From assembly GCA_964019135.1 (NCBI GenBank), contig OZ025253.1:11103059-11167058 (forward strand): a DNA stretch of 64,000 nucleotides. Direction: 5' to 3'. Under the pieces are notes generated by a model. The model ran no database searches, was not told the origin of the DNA, and saw nothing but the letters and a program-made list of their open reading frames with translations. The stretch comes from Arenicola marina (lineage: Eukaryota > Annelida > Polychaeta > Arenicolidae). Position numbers and translations under genes: made by a program. Below, one piece after another: positions 1-10,379 of the stretch (position 1 is its first letter; each line of letters starts with the position of its first letter).

Positions 1-32
1 CATTATCTTGAAAAAAAAGATTTTTTTACATT

Positions 33-1132
33 ATGTTTAATAATACTTTCTGACCATGTCATACATGTGTGTATTTGGGACCCCTTATCCTAGACCAAAT
101 GAGGTTACTGTAACAGTAAAATGTAGAAAATGGGGCCTCAATATGCACAAAAAACGATAGGCCTATGTTGCAATGTTTTCTTACCCTTGTCATTGACCTT
201 GGTGCTTATCCTTCTTCTATGTCATGTAATAGGTCAAGGTTAATAACATACCTGAAGATGAAGGTCATACCCAGCTGGGAATTATTTTCCCCAAAATGGA
301 ATTTGTTTGATGCTATGAGCAATTTTGACCCCCCCTGGTTTATGAAATGTTCCAGTTCGCCACTATGAACGCCTCGTTTTGGACAGGGTTTGATTGAAAT
401 CTATGCCTAATTGACTTCCGTGGATGAATCAATATCGATCAGAGCAATATCTATAGGAATCGGACACGATTTGACATTGGGAAGTGAAAAATGGACCAAT
501 ATTCAGAAATCAGTAGTATGTTTTCGATCCGTTCGATAGGAAATAATAGTCGTCTGAGTAATATATATGCATGAACAGAACGCTCAGAAGGCGTACTATG
601 TAACTGCTAAAAGGGTACAACCCAAAAGTGCGAAGAAAAGACTTAAAATCAAGACTTTCCTTTTTCCCGCCCAAACCTTGATTTTGGGCGGGAAAGTAGC
701 GTCTTTACTATTTATAGCTATATTAAAGATGTTTTTGCAAATGTTTTCGTCGATTATTATAGTAGACATTACCTTCTTACCAATTTAATGCCTTTCCGGA
801 TGTTTTTTTGGCTCATTTGAACGTATTTGACCCCTCGGAAAGGGGAACATAATTATGTCTTTTTCTACGAACATTGATTGCCTACTTTACATATTATGTG
901 TTAAGTGACAATGAGGAATACTATTAAAACATTTTATAGAGTCAGAACAGGGCAAGAGGGTACAAGTAACATGAAGTCTCTACCAGCATTATTAAGGGCG
1001 CTGTGGCTATTCACAGGGGACCCCCTTTGTTATGTAAATTTTCGATTTTCCCCATGTTTTAAGCCGTGTGACACTCTAAATGATGAAAATAGGTGTTGTG
1101 GATCTTCGGGAGTAAAAAACCCGTAATTTTGA
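33..1132. repeat. Tandem ~1.3-kb repeat unit, copy 1
   Basis: This stretch is repeated at 1342-2408 with an offset that drifts from about 1309 to 1272 bases because of small indels. Landmarks shared by both copies are AGGTCAAGGTTAATAACATA near 230 and 1520, the ATTTTGGGCGGGAAAGTAGC stretch near 681, and GTCTCTACCAGC near 976 and 2248. Short open frames inside it match between copies but have no recognisable domain, so I do not call a gene. Confidence 0.85.
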
Positions 1133-1341
1133 GGGTAACACAGTTACCTTTTCATTATTCCTTTTCATGTTCTGAACACTGTCTTTCAATGTTCCCATTC
1201 GGAAAATATGAGGTTTGATGAAAGATGAAAAGTCAAAGAGCCAAATTTTGTCATTGAAAATGGTCCAAAGAAAGTCAATTTTGTTATTGGAAAATGCGTT
1301 ATGGTAGCTAAAGCAACCAGTTCAACAAGTATGTTCACAGT

Positions 1342-2408
1342 ATGTTCAATAATACTGTCTGACCACCCAATGTGAGTAGTTCAACCCTTTTCCTGTAACA
1401 AATGATGTCACAGTCAAATGTAGAACATTGGGTCCCAATATGCACAATAAACGACTTTTTGCAATGTTTTCTTACCCTTGCCATTGACCTTGACGGTGAT
1501 CCTTCTAGTATGTCATATAATAGGTCAAGGTTAATAACATACCTGAAGATGAAGGTCATACCCAGCTGGGAATTATTTTCCCAAAAATGGAATTTGTTTG
1601 ATGCTATGAGCAATTTTGACCCCCCCTGGTCTATGAAATGTATCAGTTCGCCACTATGAACGCCTCGTTTTGGACAGGGTTGATTGAAATCTATGCCTAA
1701 TTGACTTCCGTGGATGAATCAATATCGATCAGAGCAATATCTATAGGAATCGGACACGATTTGACCTTGGGAAGTGAAAAATGGACCAATCTTCAGAAAT
1801 CAGTAGTATGTTTTCGATCGGTTTGATAGGAAATAATAGTCGTCTGAGTAATATATATGCATGAACAGAACGCTCAGAAAGCGTACTATGTAACTGCCAA
1901 AAGGGTACTCCCAAAAGTGCGAAGAAAAGACTTTCCTTTTTCCCGCCCAAACCTTGATTTTGGGCGGGAAAGTAGCGTCTTTGCTATTTATAGCTACATT
2001 AAAGATATTTTTGCAAATGTTTTCGTCGATTATTATAGTAGACATTACCTTCTTACCAATTTAATGCCTTGCCGGATTTTTTTTGGCTCATTTGAACGTA
2101 TTTGACCCCTCAGAAAAGAGAAAATATGTGTCTTTTCTACGAACAGTTGTTGCCTACTTTACGTAAGTGATAAATGACAATGAGGAATTCTATTATAAAC
2201 ATTGCATAGTGTTAGAACATGGCAAGAGTGGTAAAAGTAACATAAAGTCTCTACCAGCAATATTAAGGGGGCTGTGGCTATTTATAGGGGACTTCTATGT
2301 TACGTAACTTTTCGATCTTCCCCAAGTTTAAGACGTGCGACACTCGACGCTGGAAACGACTGAAATGGGTGTTATTGATGTGAGCGAATGAAAGGCCCTT
2401 AATTTTGA
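1342..2408. repeat. Tandem ~1.3-kb repeat unit, copy 2
   Basis: Second copy of the unit at 33-1132, in the same orientation. The two copies have diverged by scattered substitutions and short indels, so the duplication is not very recent. No coding potential was recognised. Confidence 0.85.
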
Positions 2409-2500
2409 GACACCTCAGAAAGGAGAAACTATGTGCTTTTCTAGGAACATTTATTGCCTACTATACCTAAGTGATAAATGACAATGAGGAATACTTAACG
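2409..2500. repeat. Truncated third copy of the ~1.3-kb unit
   Basis: The segment containing AAGTGATAAATGACAATGAG and the preceding CTCAGAAAGGAGAAA repeats the 3' part of copy 2 (about 2106-2190). Only about 90 bases of a third unit remain. Confidence 0.7.
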
Positions 2501-2561
2501 GAGTGCAGCAATAACTGTAAATGAAATGTGACGATTTCTGGGGTATCATATGCCACATATA

Positions 2562-3304
2562 CAGTGCGCTCCACTTAATCGCACTTCGGTTTATCACAAC
2601 TTCCGTTTAATCGCAACAAATTTCAAATCCAAAGGCCATTTCCTATACATTCCCACAACTTCGGTTAATCGCAACACCAATTTACCTAAAAATGCGCGGG
2701 AATTTCGGATCATTGCAACATTTGAGGTCAAACCGAGGTGTTGTTAGCGGGCATGTAGAGACAACGCGCTATCAGCTGACACTTAACACCTTTCTAGATT
2801 TGTTGTTATAGCCGGATTAACAGGTTGCACCAACAAACACAAGCCACATGCTTTATTCTTTTGGTCTCTTTGTCTTCGGGTGATTGGCATTGAGCAACGT
2901 GTGGCATGTTTGAACAAGAGACGTGATGAGTGCGATCATGTCTATAATCAAAGAAGTGTGCCTCATCTCATTGCCCTTCAACCTGTAAACTGTTCGGGTC
3001 CTCCCTTCGATTATGGAGATGATAGAACTGGAGATGTTGCTTAATATGTGAAATTTCTATAAATCGATTAAGACCCAAAATCCTCAAACAGCTTCTGTAT
3101 CTGAATACATTAATAATGAAAATCTCAAATCTCATTTTTTTAAACAAATGTTTAGCGTACACTTTTGTATCTGATGTGCATATAAACCCCATACGTGTAC
3201 AAACATGAACATGTAGTCCGGACTGACCCGTCAAAATCGCCGACTTCGGATAATCGCAACTTAATTGCTGACAAACGGAATTTGCATTTAACCGAAGTGC
3301 ACTG
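2562..3304. mobile_element. pogo/Tigger-like non-autonomous DNA element
   Basis: The 743-bp segment starts CAGTGCGCTCCACTTAATCG and ends ACCGAAGTGCACTG. It is flanked on both sides by TA (2560-2561 and 3305-3306), the target duplication of Tc1/mariner/pogo elements. Both ends carry multiple copies of a motif like CTTCGGTTAATCGCAAC (near 2585, 2600, 2660, 2710 and 3243), as expected for reiterated transposase binding sites. No transposase frame is present, so it is a MITE or internally deleted copy. Assignment to pogo/Tigger rests on the CAGTG ends and the TA site and is an inference. Confidence 0.75.
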
Positions 3305-3306
3305 TA

Positions 3307-4226
3307 CTATAATGTAAAGATCGACGTTGTGGACAGAGTATAAAGGTTGTCAAACATAATGTAGATCGAGAGAAGGTAGCCTACATTCGTAAGACCAAAA
3401 GCACGTGCAGCTAATGAATATCCAATTAAAGAAACTGATAACCCAATATGTAATCGCCTGGGCCCCCCACTGTTAATTATTCCAGCGTGCCCGACCGTCC
3501 ACTTAATATTTAAGTGCCACCTAATCATTAAGCCTCGACCTGGCCACACACACACCCACGTAGTTTAAACGTATGTCAAGGCGACAAGTGAGTCGATATA
3601 TCCTGATGATTCCTTCCCTGTCGCGGGTCAAGGTAAAATTCATGTTTCTTTTTAAATGGGGTGTAGTAGTGACGTAGTAAGTACCAATGTGAGTGTGTGC
3701 AAAGCGTGCGCAGTGTGTCCGGTGGCAAAGTGTATGCAGATCCAGGGGTGTAATAAAATCTGACTTGGGTTCAAGGTCACCAGGATCTTGGAGGCCCAGA
3801 CCGTGTGGCTTATGACCTCTTCTTTCAAGGTTGATGCACTGACTCTAGTAGTAGTTTAATCCTGACACCCTGACGCCTGACACCCAGGTCAGAGGAAACA
3901 TATTCCAGACGCTGTTTTTGCCCCCTCCAACCCCGCCCCAGTTTGGAAAAAGCCCTTCCCACCCGCAACTCCCGCATCCCTCCTTCGCCTGATTCCATAC
4001 ACACGCTATAATAGCCTCACCCGCTGCCGCGCAGGGAGTAAAGAAAGTGCTTCAGGCACGGAGCGCAACCCCTGTGTCATGTAGCGTATTCTCCGTCTGG
4101 CGCGTCTGCCCCCGGCCGCCACCTTTCTATCCAGATAAGACGGACATCGGACGCAGGTCAGCCAGTGCAGAAGGCGGGAAACTGGTGAAATGTTCGCTAA
4201 AATGCATGCATGGTAGTTGAATACCA
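3307..4226. other. Non-coding stretch, nothing recognised
   Basis: The interval holds moderately GC-rich sequence with short C-rich and G-rich runs. Short frames on either strand have no motif I recognise and no splice-consistent neighbours. Confidence 0.5.
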
Positions 4227-4400
4227 CAGGGGTGGATCCAGAAAATCTGAATAGGGGGGGGGGGGAGGGTTGGCGGTTTCAGGGTCGGATCCAGAGGGGG
4301 CCGGTTTTGGCTTTCATAAGTTAAATGGTATAAATTATATAAATTTCGGTCCTCAAAGGGAGGGCCGGGGCCGCCCCCCCCCCCCCTGGATCCGCCCCTG
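4227..4400. mobile_element. Short GGATCC-ended inverted-repeat element (hAT-like MITE)
   Basis: The element begins CAGGGGTGGATCCAG and ends CTGGATCCGCCCCTG, so the ends are near-perfect inverted repeats. It is flanked by TACCA on both sides (4222-4226 and 4401-4405). A second member lies at 23235-23402 and shares the internal AAGTTAAATGGTATAAAT-type stretch. Ends of this form are common on small hAT-type elements in marine animals, but the 5-base rather than 8-base flank keeps the superfamily uncertain. Confidence 0.75.
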
Positions 4401-4450
4401 TACCATGAAATATGCGTTCGCTATTGAATATAACGTGTGTTTATACTGAA

Positions 4451-4473
4451 TACATATATATATATATATATAT
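4451..4473. repeat. (TA)n microsatellite
   Basis: About ten consecutive TA dinucleotides follow TACA. Confidence 0.9.
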
Positions 4474-4984
4474 TTCATTTAAACTATTTGTGTTCATTGG
4501 TCGGCCTCAATCGTCATAAAATTATATATCAGATCGCGCATCTGTCAGACTTACTATCTACGTCCCATTATCAGCGCGGGAGAGATTTCTTTAATTTGCT
4601 TTATAGCGTTATTCAATGTACTTCAAAGAAATAAAACATATGGCTAAAGTCATGTTATACGATGATGAAAACATGGTCTTCATTCTCACTGTCCGCGGGT
4701 GGGGCATACGAGGACCTTAACCAGATGTTACGCTTAGTTATTTATCCGCAATTCATCATACAAAATGTATCATAAAAATGATGAGTTATTGCGCTACGTT
4801 TTTGGCAATTGAACGTATCAGAATACATAACCCGATGTGCATTACGTCACCAGAACAGACCTACATATATGTTTGCGGGACAGCGCATAAGTGGCCTTTG
4901 CAACGTTTAGTCCGTATCACATCCCAAAAAAATACCTAAACATCTTCTTTTTTCTGCAAACGCATGTCTCAGTTTTTGCAGTTA

Positions 4985-5475
4985 TTACTTCAAAGATGAT
5001 TGTGCACGGTATTGAGACTCAATTTGACCTCGGTTATATGCTATTCGCTTTCTATGGCGATCGCATTTTTTTACTGAAAAACAAGCCGTCCCTCCCACGC
5101 TTACGACTGTCGACTAAACACCCGACAGTAATATATCTTTATACATATATGCGTCGCGCGAGAGCGAAAATCCGAAACAATGGGATGCGTATCAGTAACA
5201 TGGAAATGTAGTGCAATACGCTATAAAATGACAAAATAACATTACTGCACGTGAATCCCACGCTGGTTATGCCGCAGACCCATGAGGCTTGATATGGATC
5301 CCTGGTTGTAGGGTTCCCGAACTTCATTACAGTTAGAAAACTTGTCTACTCTATTCACCAGTCACGATGTATCCAGCTCAAGCCACTCCACCTCTCGGCA
5401 GGTGGTCGGTCGTTATCAGCCTATTAGTTAAGCACAACCACCCCCCCCCCCCTCCGCCCTACTACCCCTCTCTTG
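4985..5475. repeat. Dispersed direct repeat, copy 1
   Basis: This segment is repeated in the same orientation at about 7250-7715. Shared blocks include GTGCACGGTATT, CACGCTTACGACTGTCGACT, AAATAACATTACTGCACGTG and CGTTATCAGCCTATTAGT. The copies differ by substitutions and small gaps. No reading frame is conserved, so it is more likely an old element or local duplication than a gene. Confidence 0.8.
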
Positions 5476-7249
5476 TTAATTGCTTCACGTCATCATGACC
5501 ACTACCACCACCACCGCCAGACAACTCCATACCGCACTCTCAAGTCAATATCTATCTACTCTATCGCGTGTCTTAACTAAGCGCCCAAAGCTGGCATCAG
5601 GGCATCTGGCAGTCGAGCCTCCTTACATCCCTCTGCTCCCAACCCCGTCCCCCCACAACATATATGTCTTAACCTAGCAGCCCACCTCTTTCCTCTGGAG
5701 TATGGGGCTGGCTCCAGGGACAAGATAACGATCTTTGACAGCAGTATCTGGAGGTTTCGGATGCGGATAGGGCGCCTAGGAAGTAGGGTCCTGATATCGT
5801 CCCATTGTAACAGGTGTGGTCTTCACCATCGCTTTCTGACCAGCGCTCTACCATATTCTTCGACGATGATAACCCGATTTTTGTTGGTATGATCGTCAAC
5901 AAACATAACATAAGAGCAAACGAGCCAGTGTAGCTGCGGGACGAGCGTTAAAATGACTACTACTTATTGTACATATATTAAAACTTCCTGACAAATGAAA
6001 ATTGTTGCGTTAATCTTTATATAGTTTCTTTCATTTCATTCTTTCATGCCTTGATTTAGGTTTGTGCGTTTTGTGTTTGTTTGACGCATAGTTATTATCA
6101 TGTTAAAGTGTGAAGTTGGCACACTAGTCCAGCAAAGCAAGGGCATACCTAAAATAAATTGCAATAGTATTAAACGTGTTTTTCCCCTTTGTTGTGTTTG
6201 TTTCTGTTCCCCCGTCACATGTAAATGATTATTCATCTCCATAAAATGTGAAATTTTCTTAAGCCTGGACGCTTGTGCACAAGTAGGCCTACTTTTGGTC
6301 TGGTAGGGGGGTCGTTACACTTCGACTCACTAAGTAGAGCGGCGGAGAGGATTGGGTACTAAACTGAGGGAGGGGTGGAGCACGCGCCCAGTTGTGTGCT
6401 ACTTTCGAAAAGGGGAGACAAGTTGGAATTGTACCCGAAGCTAGGGAATGAGACACATAAGTTTGGGTGGTGCCAAATGTTAGAGCAGGGTACACATCTT
6501 TGAACAGGAGACACCTTAAATTAGGGCTGGGGAGACGACCCAGGTTGGGGGAGAGGAGACACTCCGAATAAGGGTGACTGGGATACTCCTAAATTAGGAG
6601 GGCAGAGAATCCCAAGGTTGGGGTGGTATCCCAAGTTCGGGGAGGGGAGACACCCCGAGTTTTGGGAAGAGGAGACAGTTTTAAGATGTAGTGCGTAAGT
6701 TATTTATGGAACAGTGTAGATTCTGAGGAGATTATAGGTCTTACAGTAAGACCCGTATAATTAGTGTCCCCGTACATACTACGGCGTTCACTCAATGCTG
6801 CCCACCACGAAGGCGCTAGCACTGTTGCTGCGGGCCTCAACCCGATCACCGACCTCCGGGGCCGACCGGTTTAGGATGAGGAAGAATGTGTCTTTAGCCT
6901 GGATCCGCTTGGTGAGCATTCGATGAGCAAACCTATTATACAAGCCTACCCCCCACCCGCCACATTCCCGCCGCCCCCCCACCCCTCCCGATCAAGTTTA
7001 CAACTTGCTTGGACAGCACTGAGGACGAGGGGGTTATTGGTGATGAGGCCTGTCATCGGGCCTCGTCATCTCATTTTACCACTTCAAAGAGAGATTGTTG
7101 CCGTGGCCAAACGTAAATTTTGTAAACCTATGTGACGTATACCCCTTGACGCTAAGTCCGCGCCCAAAAGACAACCGTTACACCATAGTAGTGCTTTGGT
7201 GAAAAATGGGAGCACCTGCCCTTTTCTCGTAATTCCGTTATCGAGGACA
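5476..7249. other. Non-coding stretch with degenerate G-rich repeats
   Basis: No gene is recognised. Between about 6300 and 6690 a degenerate motif of the type GGGGAGACACCCC...TTGGGG recurs at irregular 25-40 base spacing, a decayed G-rich minisatellite. The remainder is unremarkable. Confidence 0.5.
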
Positions 7250-7715
7250 ATTCAAAGATGCTTGTGCACGGTATTAAATTTGACTCAATTGAGTATAGAT
7301 TTCTCGGTTCAATGCTATTCGCTTTCTATGTTGAGCACATTTATTAGCTGTGAAAAATATGCCGTCCCTTCCACGCTTACGACTGTCGACTGAACACAGT
7401 TGCTATATCTCTTATTTATTCGCCGCCCGAGAGTGAAACACCGAAACATACGATGGGAAGCGTGTTAGTGATACGGAAACGTAGCGCAGTAATGATATAA
7501 TGACGAAATAACATTACTGCACGTGAATAAGCACGCTGGTTAGGCTGCAGACATTGATACCTTGAATTATCTGGCTGTAGGGTTCCGGTGTCTACTCTAA
7601 GCACAAGCCACAATGTATCCAGCCCAAACCGCTTAAGCTCTCGGCAGGTGGCCGGTCGTTATCAGCCTATTAGTGAAGCACCACCCCTCCGCTCTACTAC
7701 CCCTCCCCTTTTACC
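7250..7715. repeat. Dispersed direct repeat, copy 2
   Basis: Second copy of the segment at 4985-5475, about 2.26 kb downstream in direct orientation. It ends just before the palindrome array at 7779. Confidence 0.8.
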
Positions 7716-7778
7716 CGCACCACCCACAACATACTTGTCTTATCAGCCCACATTTTTTCTCACACAGGAGACTGCGCG

Positions 7779-8000
7779 GACCCGGGCCTTGATATCAAGG
7801 CCCGGGTCGGCGTGTTTACAGCTTTTCCTGAAGACTCACACCGACCCGGGCCTTGATATCAAGGCCCGGGTCCGCGTGTTTACAGCTTTTCCTGAAGACT
7901 CACACCGACCCGGGCCTTGATATCAAGGCCCGGGTCGGCGTGTTTACAGCTTTTCCTGAAGACTCACGCCGACCCGGGCCTTGATATCAAGGCCCGGGTC
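7779..8000. repeat. Four 30-bp perfect palindromes at exact 64-bp spacing
   Basis: Perfect 30-base palindromes, with core GGCCTTGATATCAAGGCC extended by GACCCG and CGGGTC arms, lie at 7779-7808, 7843-7872, 7907-7936 and 7971-8000. They are separated by near-identical 34-base spacers containing GTTTACAGCTTTTCCTGAAG. Each palindrome is its own reverse complement over all 30 bases and can form a 15-bp-stem hairpin with no loop. The array contains no promoter or gene I recognise. It begins right after a CACACAGGAG and ends abruptly in AT-rich DNA. Confidence 0.95.
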
Positions 8001-8805
8001 TCAAATAATATGAAAAACCTAATGAAAATAAGTGACACGGGCCCGATTTGAAACCATGAAAACATTTCATTCAAATCCCAATTGCTTAAGAAATCCCACT
8101 TGAAATAATAAGGTGTTTTATATCAGCATGGGGAGTCACTATGTTTAAATCAGATCATACCAATACCAATAACAGCATGGACATAAAGTAAACCAATAGA
8201 AGTCAGGAAACTAACGAATGTTTTAATTTGGTTCATCTTTACTATGTGATATGTAGCGATGCACCCACCCTACACATACATGACATATCCCTTCCCAGCA
8301 GTGTCCGCCGTCCATGGGGACTCGTCTGGGCCCGAGGGGCCGGAATCTATCTCAGACCCACGTCATGAAAATCGCCGTCGCCGTCTGGCTTGGAGGGTTA
8401 TGTGTTTCTAAAGAACAGTTGACTTCGACTTAAGAATCACACTTATAATGGGAGAATATTATAAGAATGACCAGAATAATGTCATGGTATTTCAACCTAT
8501 AATGGAGATAATAGGTAATCATGCGCATTTATTATTATTATTATTGTCTATCATTACATTAATCGTTAATCTCCCTATGTTAAAAGTCCCCTACAATCTA
8601 TTTACCAAACAGAACTTGTCAAAAACATTGCATCTAATAAATAAGTTATATTGGTTTTGTAGACACATGGTTAGACATCGTCACAAACACATTTGAATAC
8701 TGGCTATCACCCTTATTGCCGTGATATACATGTTCTATACAAACAGTTATTATTTCTTTCCGTGAGTCATATACCTCTACTCTGATTGCATGGTTATCTA
8801 TTTAG
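8001..8805. other. AT-rich non-coding stretch
   Basis: No gene is recognised. A short ATT-type microsatellite lies near 8525-8545. The interval may contain upstream sequence of the predicted gene starting at 8806. Confidence 0.45.
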
Positions 8806-8883
8806 ATGGACTCGACAATTGTCGTATCTGCCAAGGTCAACGAAAGCCACCGGCAGATACAGGCGACGCTTACACAAAATAAG
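8806..8883 (+). CDS. Predicted exon 1 of a coiled-coil/repeat protein gene
   Basis: An acceptor-like TATCTATTTAG precedes ATG, and the frame MDSTIVVSAKVNESHRQIQA continues to a strong donor AAG|GTAAG at 8884. The exon is 78 bases, phase 0 at its end. Composition (charged, Gln-rich, no Pro) fits an alpha-helix. I do not recognise the family. The ATG could be an internal Met if a further 5' exon exists. It joins in frame to the exon at 9410 and also to the exon at 9288. Confidence 0.5.
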
Positions 8884-9287
8884 GTAAGATGATGGTAACT
8901 ATATAAAAAAACAAAATGCAATAACAGTATTTGGTTCTGTTACTTTCCGCTAGATTGCTGCACAACAAAAGAACCGTAATTTATTTTTACTAGACACTGC
9001 GAGACAGTGCTCGAGAATAAATGGCATCGTGGAGAATACTATAAATCTAAATAAATCTAATTATCACCTTATGATTGAAAGTGAATAGTAGCCTCACGTA
9101 CACGATTTGTTAATATGCACAAACCCTTGAACATATTATACATCAGATACATTATCAATTTTATTCCTTCGTCTAATTTAGATATTTAATTTAGAACTGT
9201 TTTTGATGGCATGAGAATGCGTTTGTAAAATTATTGACATATTCCTACAGACAATTTGAAACTAATGCACTTACTTTTTCATGCCAG

Positions 9288-9357
9288 TTGACTGAACTAC
9301 AGAAATACAAAATTCTTCAAGAAGAACATGCTCTGCTACAGAAAGGATTTCAATGAT
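9288..9357 (+). CDS. Possible cassette exon with an in-frame stop
   Basis: A good acceptor (TTTTTCATGCCAG) is followed by a frame reading LTELQKYKILQEEHALLQKG, clearly helical coiled-coil in character, and then Phe-Gln-stop (TGA at 9354-9356) just before a donor-like GTAAGG at 9358. Joined in phase 0 to exon 1 it would end the protein there. It could be an alternative last exon, a poison cassette, or part of a decayed gene. Confidence 0.35.
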
Positions 9358-9409
9358 GTAAGGCGGTCGTTCTACTTTCATCACTTCATTTACACTGTAG
9401 ATTGTTTAG

Positions 9410-9595
9410 GATACATGTGGAACATTAAGTATGCAAACGAATGAAATAATTCATAAATTTATCGCCCCGTTTCCGGAGACCGTTGTGAAAATAATCACAG
9501 ACTGTGCGGTGAACTTGTCTACGTTGGCAACATACACCAAGGATGGGCTGCAGAATCAAGTGCAGGCACAGATCGAGCAGCTGATGCAACAAATG
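9410..9595 (+). CDS. Predicted exon of the coiled-coil/repeat protein gene
   Basis: After the acceptor ATTGTTTAG the frame runs 62 codons to the donor ATG|GTGGGT, phase 0 at both ends. It includes FIAPFPETVVKIITDCAVNL and a Gln-rich helix ending QIEQLMQQM. No domain is recognised. It splices in frame from 8883 and into 9715. The consistent phases of three exons are the main support. Confidence 0.5.
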
Positions 9596-9714
9596 GTGGG
9601 TATTGCTCACCATTTTCGTCCTTGAAACTGTTTTCCTTATTTATAGATACATCACGTTTATTCTTTTTTCTTTCAAATGCCTCATTGAAATTGCATTATC
9701 TTTATTATCTTGAG

Positions 9715-10379
9715 AAGGAGGATGGGAATGATAATGACAAGGATGATTATCAGAAGGATGATGAGAAGAAGGATGGTGATAATGATCATGAGAAGAATGA
9801 TGAGGAGAAGATTGAGAAGGTGATAATAATGATGAGAAGAAAGATGAGCAGAAGATTGAGAAGGGTGATAATAATGATGAGAAGAAAGATGAGGAGAAGA
9901 TTGAGAAGGTGATAATAATGATGAGAAGAAAGATGAGCAGAAGATTGAGAAGGGTGATAATAATGATGAGAAGAAAGATGAGAAGAAGTATGAGAAGAAG
10001 GGTGAGAAGGACGATTGTCAGTGGGATAAGAATGACGATTGTCAGTGGGATAAGAATGACGATTGTCAGTGGGATAAGAATGACGATTGTCAGTGGGATA
10101 AGAATGACGATTGTCAGTGGGATAAGAATGACGATTGTCAGTGGGATAAGAATGACGATTGTCAGTGGGATAAGAATGACGATTGTCAGTGGGATAAGAA
10201 TGACGATTGTCAGTGGGATAAGAATGACGATTGTCAGTGGGATAAGAATGACGATTGTCAGTGGGATAAGAATGACGATTGTCAGTGGGATAAGAATGAC
10301 GACGAGCCTATGGGTGAGGAGGATAACCATATGAGAGAAGATGAAGTGCAGACCCACGGGGGTCACTCTGAGGGTGGGT
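9715..10379 (+). CDS. Predicted last exon: acidic/Lys repeats then 12 x DDCQWDKN
   Basis: The acceptor TTATTATCTTGAG leads into a Lys/Asp/Glu/Asn-rich frame. An internal 89-base unit occurs twice, and each copy has one GG where its partner sub-unit has GGG. Each therefore shifts the frame by one base, so the opening frame stops at 9912. Two frame shifts downstream, the acidic reading resumes and runs into twelve perfect copies of the octapeptide DDCQWDKN (10010-10297). The end is EDNHMREDEVQTHGGHSEGG, with a stop at 10377-10379. Either the gene is broken, or the two missing G residues are assembly errors. The protein would be intrinsically disordered, with a Cys and Trp every eight residues. 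The antisense frame rich in Ile, Leu and Pro is a shadow. Confidence 0.45.
10010..10297 (+). repeat. 12 identical 24-bp tandem repeats
   Basis: The unit GACGATTGTCAGTGGGATAA plus GAAT occurs exactly twelve times (288 bases) with no substitution seen. All units are multiples of three, so copy number can change without shifting frame. The perfect identity points to very recent expansion or homogenisation. Confidence 0.97.
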
